Assembly: GCA_945612235.1 (NCBI GenBank)
Contig: CALZAE010000007.1
Location: forward strand, 1-57,772
DNA from: an uncultured Gammaproteobacteria bacterium
GTDB taxonomy: Bacteria; Pseudomonadota; Gammaproteobacteria; Pseudomonadales; Pseudomonadaceae
DNA: 57,772 nt
Reading direction: 5' to 3'
In this document: positions 19,756 through 27,073 of the stretch, in pieces
Position numbering within the stretch: the first letter of the stretch is position 1
Layout: every line of letters begins with the position of its first letter
The notes under the pieces: generated by a model
Seen by the model: only the letters and a program-made list of their open reading frames with translations
Databases searched by the model: none
Told to the model about the DNA's origin: nothing
Made by a program: the position numbers and the translations under genes

Positions 19756-20625
19756 GTGAATCTGTTACAGCATATCGCCCAATCCCTTGAATCACTGCGC
19801 AAGTCTGAAATTAAAGTGGCGCAACATGTTTTATCTGACCCTGCTGCAGTGATGCACAGTTCGATGTCAGATTTGGCAGCGGTGGTTGGCGTCAGCGAAC
19901 CTACTATTGTGCGTTTTTGCCGTGCGGTAGGCTGCCTAGGCTTTCAAGATCTAAAGTTGCAGTTGGCACAAAGTTTGGCTGCCGGTGCTAGTTTTGGTCA
20001 GTTTGCTATCAGTGAAAATGATGCAGTGACGGATTATGCATTAAAGATTTTTGATACAACCTTGCACACTTTAATTGAAGTGCGTGAGCAGTTGGATATT
20101 GAGGCCTTAGAGGCTGCCATTGCTCTTATAGCTAAAGCCAGACGTGTCGAGTTTTATGGTTTTGGATCATCGGGTGCGGTGGCAGCGGATGCTCAGCATA
20201 AGTTTTTCCGCTTATTGCTGACCGCTGCAGCCTATAGCGACCCACATATGCAAGCGATGTCTGCGGTGACTCTTGAGCCAACTGACGTGGCCATTTGTAT
20301 TTCACAATCGGGGCGCTCAAAAGACTTGTTAACCACTGCACACTTGGTGCGAGAAACCGGGGCTATTTTAATTGCGCTGTGTCCCAGTCATACACCTTTG
20401 GCTGAATTAGCTACAGTTCATGTGGCGATTGATGTACAAGAAGACACTGAAATTTACACACCTTTAACTTCGCGTATTGCGCACTTAGTGGTGATTGATG
20501 TGTTGGCCATGGGTGTCGCTATGTCGCGTGGCCCGTCATTGGTGAATCACCTGAAAAGTGTCAAGCGTAGTTTACGTAGCCTGCGATTATCACCCAAGAC
20601 TACTAAGTCACCTGATGAAGACTAG
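19756..20625 (+). CDS. hexR: RpiR-family transcriptional regulator HexR
   Basis: The 289-residue repressor has an N-terminal RpiR helix-turn-helix domain (about 1-77, with VSEPTIVRFCRAVGC) and a C-terminal SIS sugar-phosphate-binding domain (about 125-255, FYGFGSSGAVAADAQHKFFR). HexR controls zwf and the Entner-Doudoroff genes in response to KDPG. The identification rests on both domains, divergence from zwf and the perfect operator between them. The start is GTG 19756 with only a weak ribosome binding site; no in-frame ATG upstream avoids a stop. Confidence 0.9.
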   Translation: MNLLQHIAQSLESLRKSEIKVAQHVLSDPAAVMHSSMSDLAAVVGVSEPTIVRFCRAVGCLGFQDLKLQLAQSLAAGASFGQFAISENDAVTDYALKIFDTTLHTLIEVREQLDIEALEAAIALIAKARRVEFYGFGSSGAVAADAQHKFFRLLLTAAAYSDPHMQAMSAVTLEPTDVAICISQSGRSKDLLTTAHLVRETGAILIALCPSHTPLAELATVHVAIDVQEDTEIYTPLTSRIAHLVVIDVLAMGVAMSRGPSLVNHLKSVKRSLRSLRLSPKTTKSPDED

Positions 20626-20802
20626 AGACGTTCCGAGTCTTATGCTTTTCAAGCGACCCTAAAACTGGCACTATCGCATCATTATTATTCTATCGTTGAG
20701 CAGTCCGCTGGCAAACCCAAGCGTTTGCGCGGAATTTGTGCGTTGCTTGCTATCAAGTAATGACACGCTTTAAGCATACTCTTAGTTCAAAGAGGATCTT
20801 TT

Positions 20803-21579
20803 ATGGCTGAGGCCATTCCTGCCTTAGAAATACGTGATTTACATAAGCGCTATGGCAATTTAGACGTTTTAAAAGGCATTTCATTAACCGCCAATGATGG
20901 CGATGTCATATCTATACTGGGCTCATCAGGCTCAGGTAAGTCAACATTTTTACGCTGCATTAATTTGTTGGAAAATCCACACCGTGGACAGATTTTGTTT
21001 TCTGGTGAAGAACTGCAATTAAAAACTGATCGTGATGGTCAATTGGTTGCCGCTAATAGTCAGCAAATTAATCGTTTACGCACGCAAGTGGGTTTTGTCT
21101 TTCAAAACTTTAACTTATGGCCACATATGACTGTGCTCGATAATATTATCGAAGCGCCACGTCGTGTGCTGGGTTTAAGTAAAGATGAAGCCATCGCTAC
21201 GGCTGAAACCTTGTTAGCTAAAGTCGGTATTGCGGATAAACGTCATGTGTATCCCAATCAGCTCTCAGGTGGACAGCAACAACGCGCCGCCATTGCGCGC
21301 ACTTTAGCGATGCAACCCAAAGTGATCTTGTTTGATGAGCCCACTTCAGCACTTGATCCAGAAATGGTGCAAGAAGTCTTAGGGGTCATTCGTGCTTTGG
21401 CTGAAGAAGGCCGTACCATGTTATTGGTCACGCACGAAATGAACTTTGCCCGTCAAGTATCCAATAAGGTGGTATTTTTACACCAAGGTTTAGTTGAAGA
21501 GCAGGGAACACCCGATCAGGTGTTTGATCACCCGCAATCTGAACGTTGTAAGCAATTTATGTCCAGTCATAACCATTGA
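20803..21579 (+). CDS. Polar amino acid ABC transporter, ATP-binding protein
   Basis: The 258-residue ATPase powers import through the two permeases encoded downstream. It has Walker A GSSGSGKST at 40-48, a Q-loop, the signature LSGGQQQR near 157, Walker B ILFDEPTSALDP and the switch His in LVTHEM. It belongs to the HisP/GlnQ class for polar amino acids. The operon order here is ATPase, binding protein, permease, permease. The ATG has AGAGGAT upstream, and the gap to the binding-protein gene is 10 bp. Closest in type are the Pseudomonas basic amino-acid (His/Arg/Lys/Orn) systems, but the substrate cannot be fixed from sequence. Confidence 0.92.
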   Translation: MAEAIPALEIRDLHKRYGNLDVLKGISLTANDGDVISILGSSGSGKSTFLRCINLLENPHRGQILFSGEELQLKTDRDGQLVAANSQQINRLRTQVGFVFQNFNLWPHMTVLDNIIEAPRRVLGLSKDEAIATAETLLAKVGIADKRHVYPNQLSGGQQQRAAIARTLAMQPKVILFDEPTSALDPEMVQEVLGVIRALAEEGRTMLLVTHEMNFARQVSNKVVFLHQGLVEEQGTPDQVFDHPQSERCKQFMSSHNH

Positions 21580-21589
21580 GGCGATAACG

Positions 21590-22345
21590 ATGAAGAGCTA
21601 TAAAAAATTACTCTTAGTGGCAGCGGCGAGTTTGTCATTTGCAACGGCAAGTTTTGCCGTAGAAAAGCTTAAAATTGGTACTGAGGGTGCTTATCCTCCG
21701 TTTAACCTGATTGACTCCAACGGTGAAGTGGTTGGTTTTGATTTGGATATTGCTAAAGCGCTCTGTGAGAAAATGAAAGTCGAGTGCAGCGTAGTGACTT
21801 CAGATTGGGATGGCATTATTCCGGCACTGAATGCGAAGAAGTTTGATTTCTTAGCCGCTTCAATGTCAATCACTGAAGAGCGTTTGCAAGCCGTTGATTT
21901 TACCGAGCCCTACTACACCAACGGTCTGCAGTTTATTGCGCCTAAGAGCAGCAATTTTGTTGTGGATAAGACCAGCCTGAAGGGTAAGGTCATTGGTGCG
22001 CAGCGCGCTACTATTGCTGGTAACTGGTTAGAAGATAACTACGGTAAAGCCGTGGATATCAAACTCTATGATACCAACGAAAATGCTTACTTAGATTTAG
22101 CTTCAGGCCGTTTAGATGGTGTGTTAGCGGATAAATTTGTGAACTGGGAATGGCTGAAAAGCGATGCCGGTGCGGATTATGAATTTAAAGGCGAGCCAGT
22201 GTTTGATAACGATAAGATCGGTATTGCACTGCGTAAAGGCAACAATGAACTGCGTGAGCGCTTAAACACTGCACTGAAAGAAATTGTTGAAGACGGCACT
22301 TATAAAGCCATCAACGATAAGTATTTCCCATTTGATGTGTATTAA
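21590..22345 (+). CDS. Periplasmic amino acid-binding protein of the ABC transporter
   Basis: The 251-residue protein has a clear signal peptide (MKSYKK, hydrophobic core, cleavage after SFA at about residue 23). Two SBP_bac_3 lobes follow, starting LKIGTEGAYPPFNLID, with the family segment GFDLDIAKALCEKMKVEC. It resembles the lysine/arginine/ornithine/histidine-binding proteins. The start is the ATG at 21590, ten bases after the ATPase stop; a longer open frame from 21494 overlaps the ATPase gene and would bury the signal peptide. A stem-loop follows before the permease genes, a usual way to keep the binding protein in excess. Confidence 0.92.
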   Translation: MKSYKKLLLVAAASLSFATASFAVEKLKIGTEGAYPPFNLIDSNGEVVGFDLDIAKALCEKMKVECSVVTSDWDGIIPALNAKKFDFLAASMSITEERLQAVDFTEPYYTNGLQFIAPKSSNFVVDKTSLKGKVIGAQRATIAGNWLEDNYGKAVDIKLYDTNENAYLDLASGRLDGVLADKFVNWEWLKSDAGADYEFKGEPVFDNDKIGIALRKGNNELRERLNTALKEIVEDGTYKAINDKYFPFDVY

Positions 22346-22369
22346 TTTTTAAGATCGTGCAGTAAGCAG

Positions 22370-22393
22370 CCGCCACTTTGTTGTGGCGGTTTT
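22370..22393 (+). terminator. Intra-operon stem-loop after the binding-protein gene
   Basis: CCGCCAC (22370-22376) pairs with GTGGCGG (22383-22389) over a 6-nt loop, followed by only four T. It is probably a partial terminator or 3'-end stabiliser that raises binding-protein mRNA over permease mRNA. Confidence 0.65.
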
Positions 22394-22420
22394 ACTTTGC
22401 GAACCACACAAGTATTTCTG

Positions 22421-23116
22421 ATGAACTTCGAACTTTATGGTTTTGGTCCAGCACTGCTAGCGGGTGCTTGGATGACAATACAACTGGCGGTGTGCGCATT
22501 GGCTTTAGGCCTGTGTTTAGGCCTAGCTGGTGCCTTAGCAAAAACGTCTCCCTATCGTGCTTTGCGTTTGCTGGGCGACGCTTACTCAACCATGGTGCGT
22601 GGTGTACCTGAGTTGTTGTGGGTGTTGTTGATTTACTACGGCTCGGTGGGCTTTGTGCGTGAGTTGGGTGAGGCGCTTGGCTACCCAGAACTGGAACTCA
22701 GTGCTTTTTCTGCCGGTGTCCTAGCTTTAGGCTTATGTTTTGGTGCTTATGCCACTGAAGTGTTTCGCGGTGCTTTATTAGCCATTCCGCGCGGCCATCG
22801 TGAAGCAGGTTTAGCCTTGGGTTTATCGCGCCCGCGCATTTTATTGCGACTGGTCTTGCCGCAAATGTGGCGTATTGCAATTCCAGGCTTGGGTAATCTG
22901 TTTATGATTTTGATGAAAGATACTGCCTTGGTCTCAGTTGTGGGCTTAAATGAGGTGATGCGCAGCGCACAAGTGGCAGTGACTTCATCGAAGCAGCCGT
23001 TCACCTTCTTTATGGTGGCCGCTTGCATTTATTTGACGCTGACTGTGATCAGTATGCTGATTTTGCATCTCTTTGAAAAACGCGCCAACCGTGGCTTTAC
23101 CAGGAGCGCAGCATGA
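22421..23116 (+). CDS. Amino acid ABC transporter permease 1
   Basis: Integral membrane subunit of 231 residues in the HisM/HisQ family, about five transmembrane helices. The cytoplasmic coupling motif is near EAGLALGLSRPRILLRLVLPQ. It starts MNFELYGFGPALLAGAW from ATG 22421; a TTG eight codons earlier is open but also lacks a clear ribosome binding site. It overlaps the second permease by 4 bp (ATGA). With its partner it forms the heterodimeric channel for the upstream ATPase and binding protein. Confidence 0.9.
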   Translation: MNFELYGFGPALLAGAWMTIQLAVCALALGLCLGLAGALAKTSPYRALRLLGDAYSTMVRGVPELLWVLLIYYGSVGFVRELGEALGYPELELSAFSAGVLALGLCFGAYATEVFRGALLAIPRGHREAGLALGLSRPRILLRLVLPQMWRIAIPGLGNLFMILMKDTALVSVVGLNEVMRSAQVAVTSSKQPFTFFMVAACIYLTLTVISMLILHLFEKRANRGFTRSAA

Positions 23117-23802
23117 ATTGGGATGTGATTATTAAGTGGTTACCCAAGCTGCTTGAAGGTGCCTATTTAACCTTAGAGTTGGTGGGTATCGCGGTGGTGG
23201 TGGGTCTGCTCTTTGCTATTCCGTTAGGTATGGCTCGCTCGTCACGCCATTGGTATGTGCGCGCGGTGCCCTTTAGCTATATTTTCTTTTTCCGTGGCAC
23301 GCCATTATTACTGCAATTGTTTTTGGTGTATTACGGTTTAGCGCAATTTGATGCGGTGCGTCAGGGGCCATTATGGCCGTATTTACGTGACCCATACTGG
23401 TGTGCGCTGATTGCCATGACCATGCACACAGCCGCCTATATTGCGGAAATTATCCGTGGTGCGATTCAAGCGGTACCGCCCGGTGAAATTGAAGCGGCAC
23501 GTTCTTTGGGCATGACGCGTGCGCAAACCATGCGGCATATTATTTTACCGCGGGCCGCGCGTATTGGTTTACCAGCCTACAGTAATGAAGTGATTTTGAT
23601 GCTTAAAGCCAGCTCCTTGGCCAGTACCATCACCTTGCTGGAGCTGACGGGGATGGCGCGTACTATTATTGCGCGTACCTATTTACCGGTGGAAATCTTC
23701 TTTGCTGCGGGTTTGTTCTATCTGCTGATGACCTTTATCTTAGTGCAGATCTTTCGTTGGCTTGAACGTGTCTTGCGCGTGGATGCGTTGCAGGGTCGCT
23801 AG
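23113..23802 (+). CDS. Amino acid ABC transporter permease 2
   Basis: Second inner-membrane permease, 229 residues, HisM/ArtM type. The coupling helix region is EIEAARSLGMTRAQTMRHI. Hydrophobic segments occur at about 15-38, 55-75, 90-115, 150-170 and 190-215. It is translationally coupled to permease 1. The next gene starts on the base after its stop codon, so the operon continues into a methyltransferase. Confidence 0.9.
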   Translation: MNWDVIIKWLPKLLEGAYLTLELVGIAVVVGLLFAIPLGMARSSRHWYVRAVPFSYIFFFRGTPLLLQLFLVYYGLAQFDAVRQGPLWPYLRDPYWCALIAMTMHTAAYIAEIIRGAIQAVPPGEIEAARSLGMTRAQTMRHIILPRAARIGLPAYSNEVILMLKASSLASTITLLELTGMARTIIARTYLPVEIFFAAGLFYLLMTFILVQIFRWLERVLRVDALQGR

Positions 23803-25041
23803 GTGGGTGGTCTCAATGCGCCAATCCTGAGTGGTGCGGCGTTAGCTGAACGATTTTCAGCGCTGGATGCTTTTCTGTGCGCACAGCAGAGTATCTGGCG
23901 CGAAAAGCCCTTTACCCGGCAGCAGCTCAACTGGGAAACGGATTACCCTGAGTTGGCAGCTTGGCTACGTACGCGCAGCTTGGCCGATGCTGAAGCCTGT
24001 CATAACAGCGCGCATACTTTGACTGCGCCACAACCCTTTATGGATTGGGCGCAGCAAGCTGAGCAACTGTGCAGTCTGGGTGCTTTTCATGCTACTGATC
24101 TGGCTGAGCGGCCACTGCGCATGCAAAGTGGTATTGCGCAGCGTAAGTGGCAGCAAATTGCCGCCTTTGCCGGTGCAGTGCAGGGCAGCGCGCAGCAGTT
24201 ACTACGTCAGCCCCAGCATTGGCTGGACTGGTGTGCAGGTAAAGGGCATTTAGGACGTTATCTGGCGTGGCCGGATGCGCAGCTTGAGAGCTTAGAGTTT
24301 GATGCTCAATTGATCAGCAGTGCTCAGGCTATCAGCGAAAAATATCTTCCCCAAGCCCAACATACTTTATGTGATGTCATGAGTCCTGCTAGCGTTGCGC
24401 CTTTGCTGCGCAGCGATACTGTGGTGGCTTTGCATGCCTGCGGTGATTTGCATACCCATTTGCTGCGTCAGGTCAGCGCACAACCAACAGCCGCTTTGGC
24501 ATTGGCACCCTGTTGTTATAACCGTACGCAAGCTGAGTGCTATCAACCGCTGTCCAATGCTGGGCGAGCGTCACAGTTGCAATTGGACCGTGATGATTTA
24601 AGTTTGCCACTCACCGCCACAGTCACTGCGACGACTCGTGAGCGGCGTTTGCGTGATCAGTCGATGGCCTGGCGTTTAGCCTTTGATATTTTGCAGCGCA
24701 GATTGCGTGGGCTGGATGAGTACTTACCCACACCTTCATTGTCGGCGACTTGGTTTAATAAGTCCTTCGCGCAGTGGTGTCAGGATGTGGCTGCGCTAAA
24801 AGAATTACCTCAGGTACCTGAGCAAGACTGGGCGCAATTAGAAGCGCAAGGTTGGCAGCGTTTAGCGCAGGTGCGTAACTTAGAATTGGTGCGCGGGTTG
24901 TTTCGTCGGCCACTGGAATTATGGCTGGTGCTGGATCAGGCGTTATTTTTACAAGAACAAGGTTTTATTGTTGAATTAGGCGAGTTTTGTGCAGCAGAGC
25001 TCACACCGCGTAATCTTTTATTATTGGCGCAGCGCGGCTGA
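23803..25041 (+). CDS. SAM-dependent methyltransferase, target unknown
   Basis: The 412-residue cytoplasmic protein has a central Rossmann methyltransferase fold. Motif I is LDWCAGKGHLGRYLA near residue 147, then VALHACGDLH, then LAPCCYN. The PCCY block resembles the Methyltransf_32 type seen in GSTCD and tRNA-modifying proteins, but I cannot name the substrate. The start is a GTG immediately after the permease stop TAG, with GGTGGG around the junction, so translation probably depends on upstream ribosomes. The association with an amino-acid transporter appears to be a simple read-through operon rather than a shared pathway. Confidence 0.75.
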   Translation: MGGLNAPILSGAALAERFSALDAFLCAQQSIWREKPFTRQQLNWETDYPELAAWLRTRSLADAEACHNSAHTLTAPQPFMDWAQQAEQLCSLGAFHATDLAERPLRMQSGIAQRKWQQIAAFAGAVQGSAQQLLRQPQHWLDWCAGKGHLGRYLAWPDAQLESLEFDAQLISSAQAISEKYLPQAQHTLCDVMSPASVAPLLRSDTVVALHACGDLHTHLLRQVSAQPTAALALAPCCYNRTQAECYQPLSNAGRASQLQLDRDDLSLPLTATVTATTRERRLRDQSMAWRLAFDILQRRLRGLDEYLPTPSLSATWFNKSFAQWCQDVAALKELPQVPEQDWAQLEAQGWQRLAQVRNLELVRGLFRRPLELWLVLDQALFLQEQGFIVELGEFCAAELTPRNLLLLAQRG

Positions 25042-25141
25042 AAAAACAGCTAAACATTGATGCCCTCTAGGTTATAGACGACTTTAGTGATGTGAGCTAA
25101 CTGCTTGAATTGACTCAAGTTAAATATATTTGAAGAAAGGC

Positions 25142-25169
25142 TTTACAAGGCACTTCGAATCTATATAAT
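25142..25169 (+). promoter_or_regulatory. Promoter of tRNA-Thr
   Basis: TTTACA (25142-25147) and TATAAT (25164-25169) are 16 bp apart. Initiation is predicted about 4 bp before the tRNA 5' end. Confidence 0.7.
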
Positions 25170-25179
25170 AGCCGCCATT

Positions 25180-25255
<76 letters not shown>

Positions 25256-25262
25256 AATAAAG

Positions 25263-25291
25263 AAAGCCTCGTAGAAATACGGGGCTTTTTT
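25263..25291 (+). terminator. Terminator after tRNA-Thr
   Basis: AAAGCCTCGTA pairs with TACGGGGCTTT across a GAAA tetraloop (one G-T pair), followed by T to 25291, seven bases after the tRNA CCA. Confidence 0.9.
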
Positions 25292-25601
25292 GTATCTGCA
25301 GTTTGCTTTATCCGTACCATGGATTCTGTTTTAGAATCGTACTGTACGCGACAAAATCTATCATTCCCCGCATCATTTATCGTCGTTTAGCTCTTCGTAT
25401 AACGCTGCATTCAATCATTGATTCTGCGCATTTTTGCCTGTCTAAAACCTTAAAGAGCTTCTCCGTTCTGCAAAATTGCACAGCTGATCTGCATGTGCAG
25501 TTGCTTGTAAATGACACGTTCGGTTTTTAGACTCGAGTTAACCCTTAGAGAAGATTAAGGGGCCTATTTCAAAAATAATATTAATAATAGGGACTCTCAT
25601 C
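25292..25601. other. Intergenic stretch before the GntP permease
   Basis: About 310 bp with no credible gene; a 75-codon open frame inside it lacks a ribosome binding site and looks random. CCCTTA (25542-25547) faces TAAGGG (25556-25561) across 8 bp. A cluster of TGCA motifs lies at about 25470-25505. Either could be a regulatory site for the permease gene. No recognisable promoter consensus was found. Confidence 0.4.
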
Positions 25602-26906
25602 ATGCTGCTACTCAGCTATCTTGGCCTGCTTGCCGGGCTGTCACTTTTGGTTATTATGACCATGCGCGGGATGAGTATTATTGTCTCGGCTATTATCTGT
25701 GCGGTTGTGGTTGCTGTAACCAGTGAAATGAATTTGGGCGAGGCCATGCTCAAGTATTATATGAATGGCTTCACTGGCTTCTTTACTACCTGGTTTCCAG
25801 CGCTGTTACTCGGTGCTATTTTTGGTCGTTTAATGGATGACAGTGGTGCGGCATTGGCTATTGCCAATAAATCTAAAGCAGTACTGGGGCCGCAACGTGC
25901 CATTATGGCGGTGGTGGGTGCGGGTGCCATTTTGACTTACGGTGGTGTGAGTGTTTTTGTGGTGGGTTTTACCTTGTACCCCATTGCGTTTGAGCTGTTT
26001 CGCAGCGCGAACATTGCGCACCGTTTTATTCCAGCAGCGATTATTTTCGGTTCGATTTCCTTCACTATGGTGTCACCGGGCTCTCCGGAAATTCAAAACT
26101 TAATTCCCACCACTTACTTTGGTACCACGGCGACCGCTGGTGGTGTGATTGGTGTGTTGATGGCCTTGCTGATTATGCTGGCTGGTGGTTATGCCTTGAA
26201 ATATATGGCCAATCGCGCTGCAGCAAACGGCGAAGGGTTTGATTTACCAGAAGATTATGGCCAGGTCACTGTGAGCAAAGAGTCACTGGTGGGCTTTGCC
26301 AGCGCCATTGTGCCACTGGTGGTTTTGGTCGTTGGTTTTAACGTTCTCAGTAACTATATTAGTGTGATTGAAGCCTTACTGTCAGGTATGTTGGCAAGTT
26401 TGTTGATCGGTTACCTGCTGTTTTATAAAACCATCGAATCACCCGGCAAAATGATCAGTGTGGGCAGTGAAAACGCCTTAATTGCGATCTCGAACACCTG
26501 TGCCGTAGTGGGCTTTGGTGCGGTCGCAGCGAAATCACCTGCTTTTGCCAATATCGTCGCCTTTTTAACGGATATGCCGGGTCTGGAATACGCAGGACTG
26601 GCGGTGGCTGTGACTGTGATTGCTGGCATCACCGGCTCTGCTTCGGGTGGTCTAGGCATTGCCTTACCGATTTTGGCACCCATTTACCAAGGTATGGGTT
26701 TAGATAATGGTGCGATGCACCGTATTTCTTCGATTGCTTCAGGCGGGTTAGATTCGCTACCGCATAATGGTTATGTGGTGACCACTATCCGTGCCATCTG
26801 TAAAGAGACTCATCAGCGCGCTTATCCTGCCGCCTTTGTGGTAAGTGTGTTGATTCCTTTGCCGGTTCTGGCGATTACTGTGGTGTTGTATAGCATCTTT
26901 GCCTAG
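25602..26906 (+). CDS. GntP-family permease
   Basis: Inner-membrane proton symporter of 434 residues with about 12 hydrophobic segments along its length. Family features include the conserved segments GAILTYGGVSVFVV near 110, SFTMVSPGSPEI near 152 and ITGSASGGLGIALPIL near 346. GntP relatives take up gluconate, 3-hydroxybutyrate or other hydroxy acids. The pattern recalls the short-chain hydroxy-acid branch, but no dehydrogenase gene is adjacent, so the substrate is open. ATAGGGA precedes the ATG. It is monocistronic with a strong terminator. Confidence 0.85.
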   Translation: MLLLSYLGLLAGLSLLVIMTMRGMSIIVSAIICAVVVAVTSEMNLGEAMLKYYMNGFTGFFTTWFPALLLGAIFGRLMDDSGAALAIANKSKAVLGPQRAIMAVVGAGAILTYGGVSVFVVGFTLYPIAFELFRSANIAHRFIPAAIIFGSISFTMVSPGSPEIQNLIPTTYFGTTATAGGVIGVLMALLIMLAGGYALKYMANRAAANGEGFDLPEDYGQVTVSKESLVGFASAIVPLVVLVVGFNVLSNYISVIEALLSGMLASLLIGYLLFYKTIESPGKMISVGSENALIAISNTCAVVGFGAVAAKSPAFANIVAFLTDMPGLEYAGLAVAVTVIAGITGSASGGLGIALPILAPIYQGMGLDNGAMHRISSIASGGLDSLPHNGYVVTTIRAICKETHQRAYPAAFVVSVLIPLPVLAITVVLYSIFA

Positions 26907-26926
26907 TCTCACTAAGATGGGTGCAT

Positions 26927-26987
26927 AAGCCCAAGTCTGCATATTGAGCTGAGTGATTCAGTTAAATATGCAGACTTGGGCTTTTTT
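26927..26987 (+). terminator. Terminator with an 18-bp perfect stem
   Basis: AAGCCCAAGTCTGCATAT (26927-26944) pairs perfectly with its complement at 26966-26983 over a 21-nt loop that contains a small CTGA/TCAG stem. A T-run follows. The stem is unusually long for an intrinsic terminator. Confidence 0.9.
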
Positions 26988-27073
26988 GTGCTTTTTTATT
27001 CATTGTTAGGTCCTTTTGGCTGGTACAGTTCTTTTCTATTGATTTTGTTAAAGCGTTTGTTGAGATTGAGTTT

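Noticed and set aside
20660..20790. Possible sigma-54 promoter upstream of the amino-acid transporter (TGGCAC and TTGC elements)
   Set aside because: GG and GC elements are not 10 bp apart in any pairing tried.
25303..25530. 75-codon open frame after tRNA-Thr
   Set aside because: No ribosome binding site and no family-like features; it overlaps an A/T-rich regulatory-looking region.
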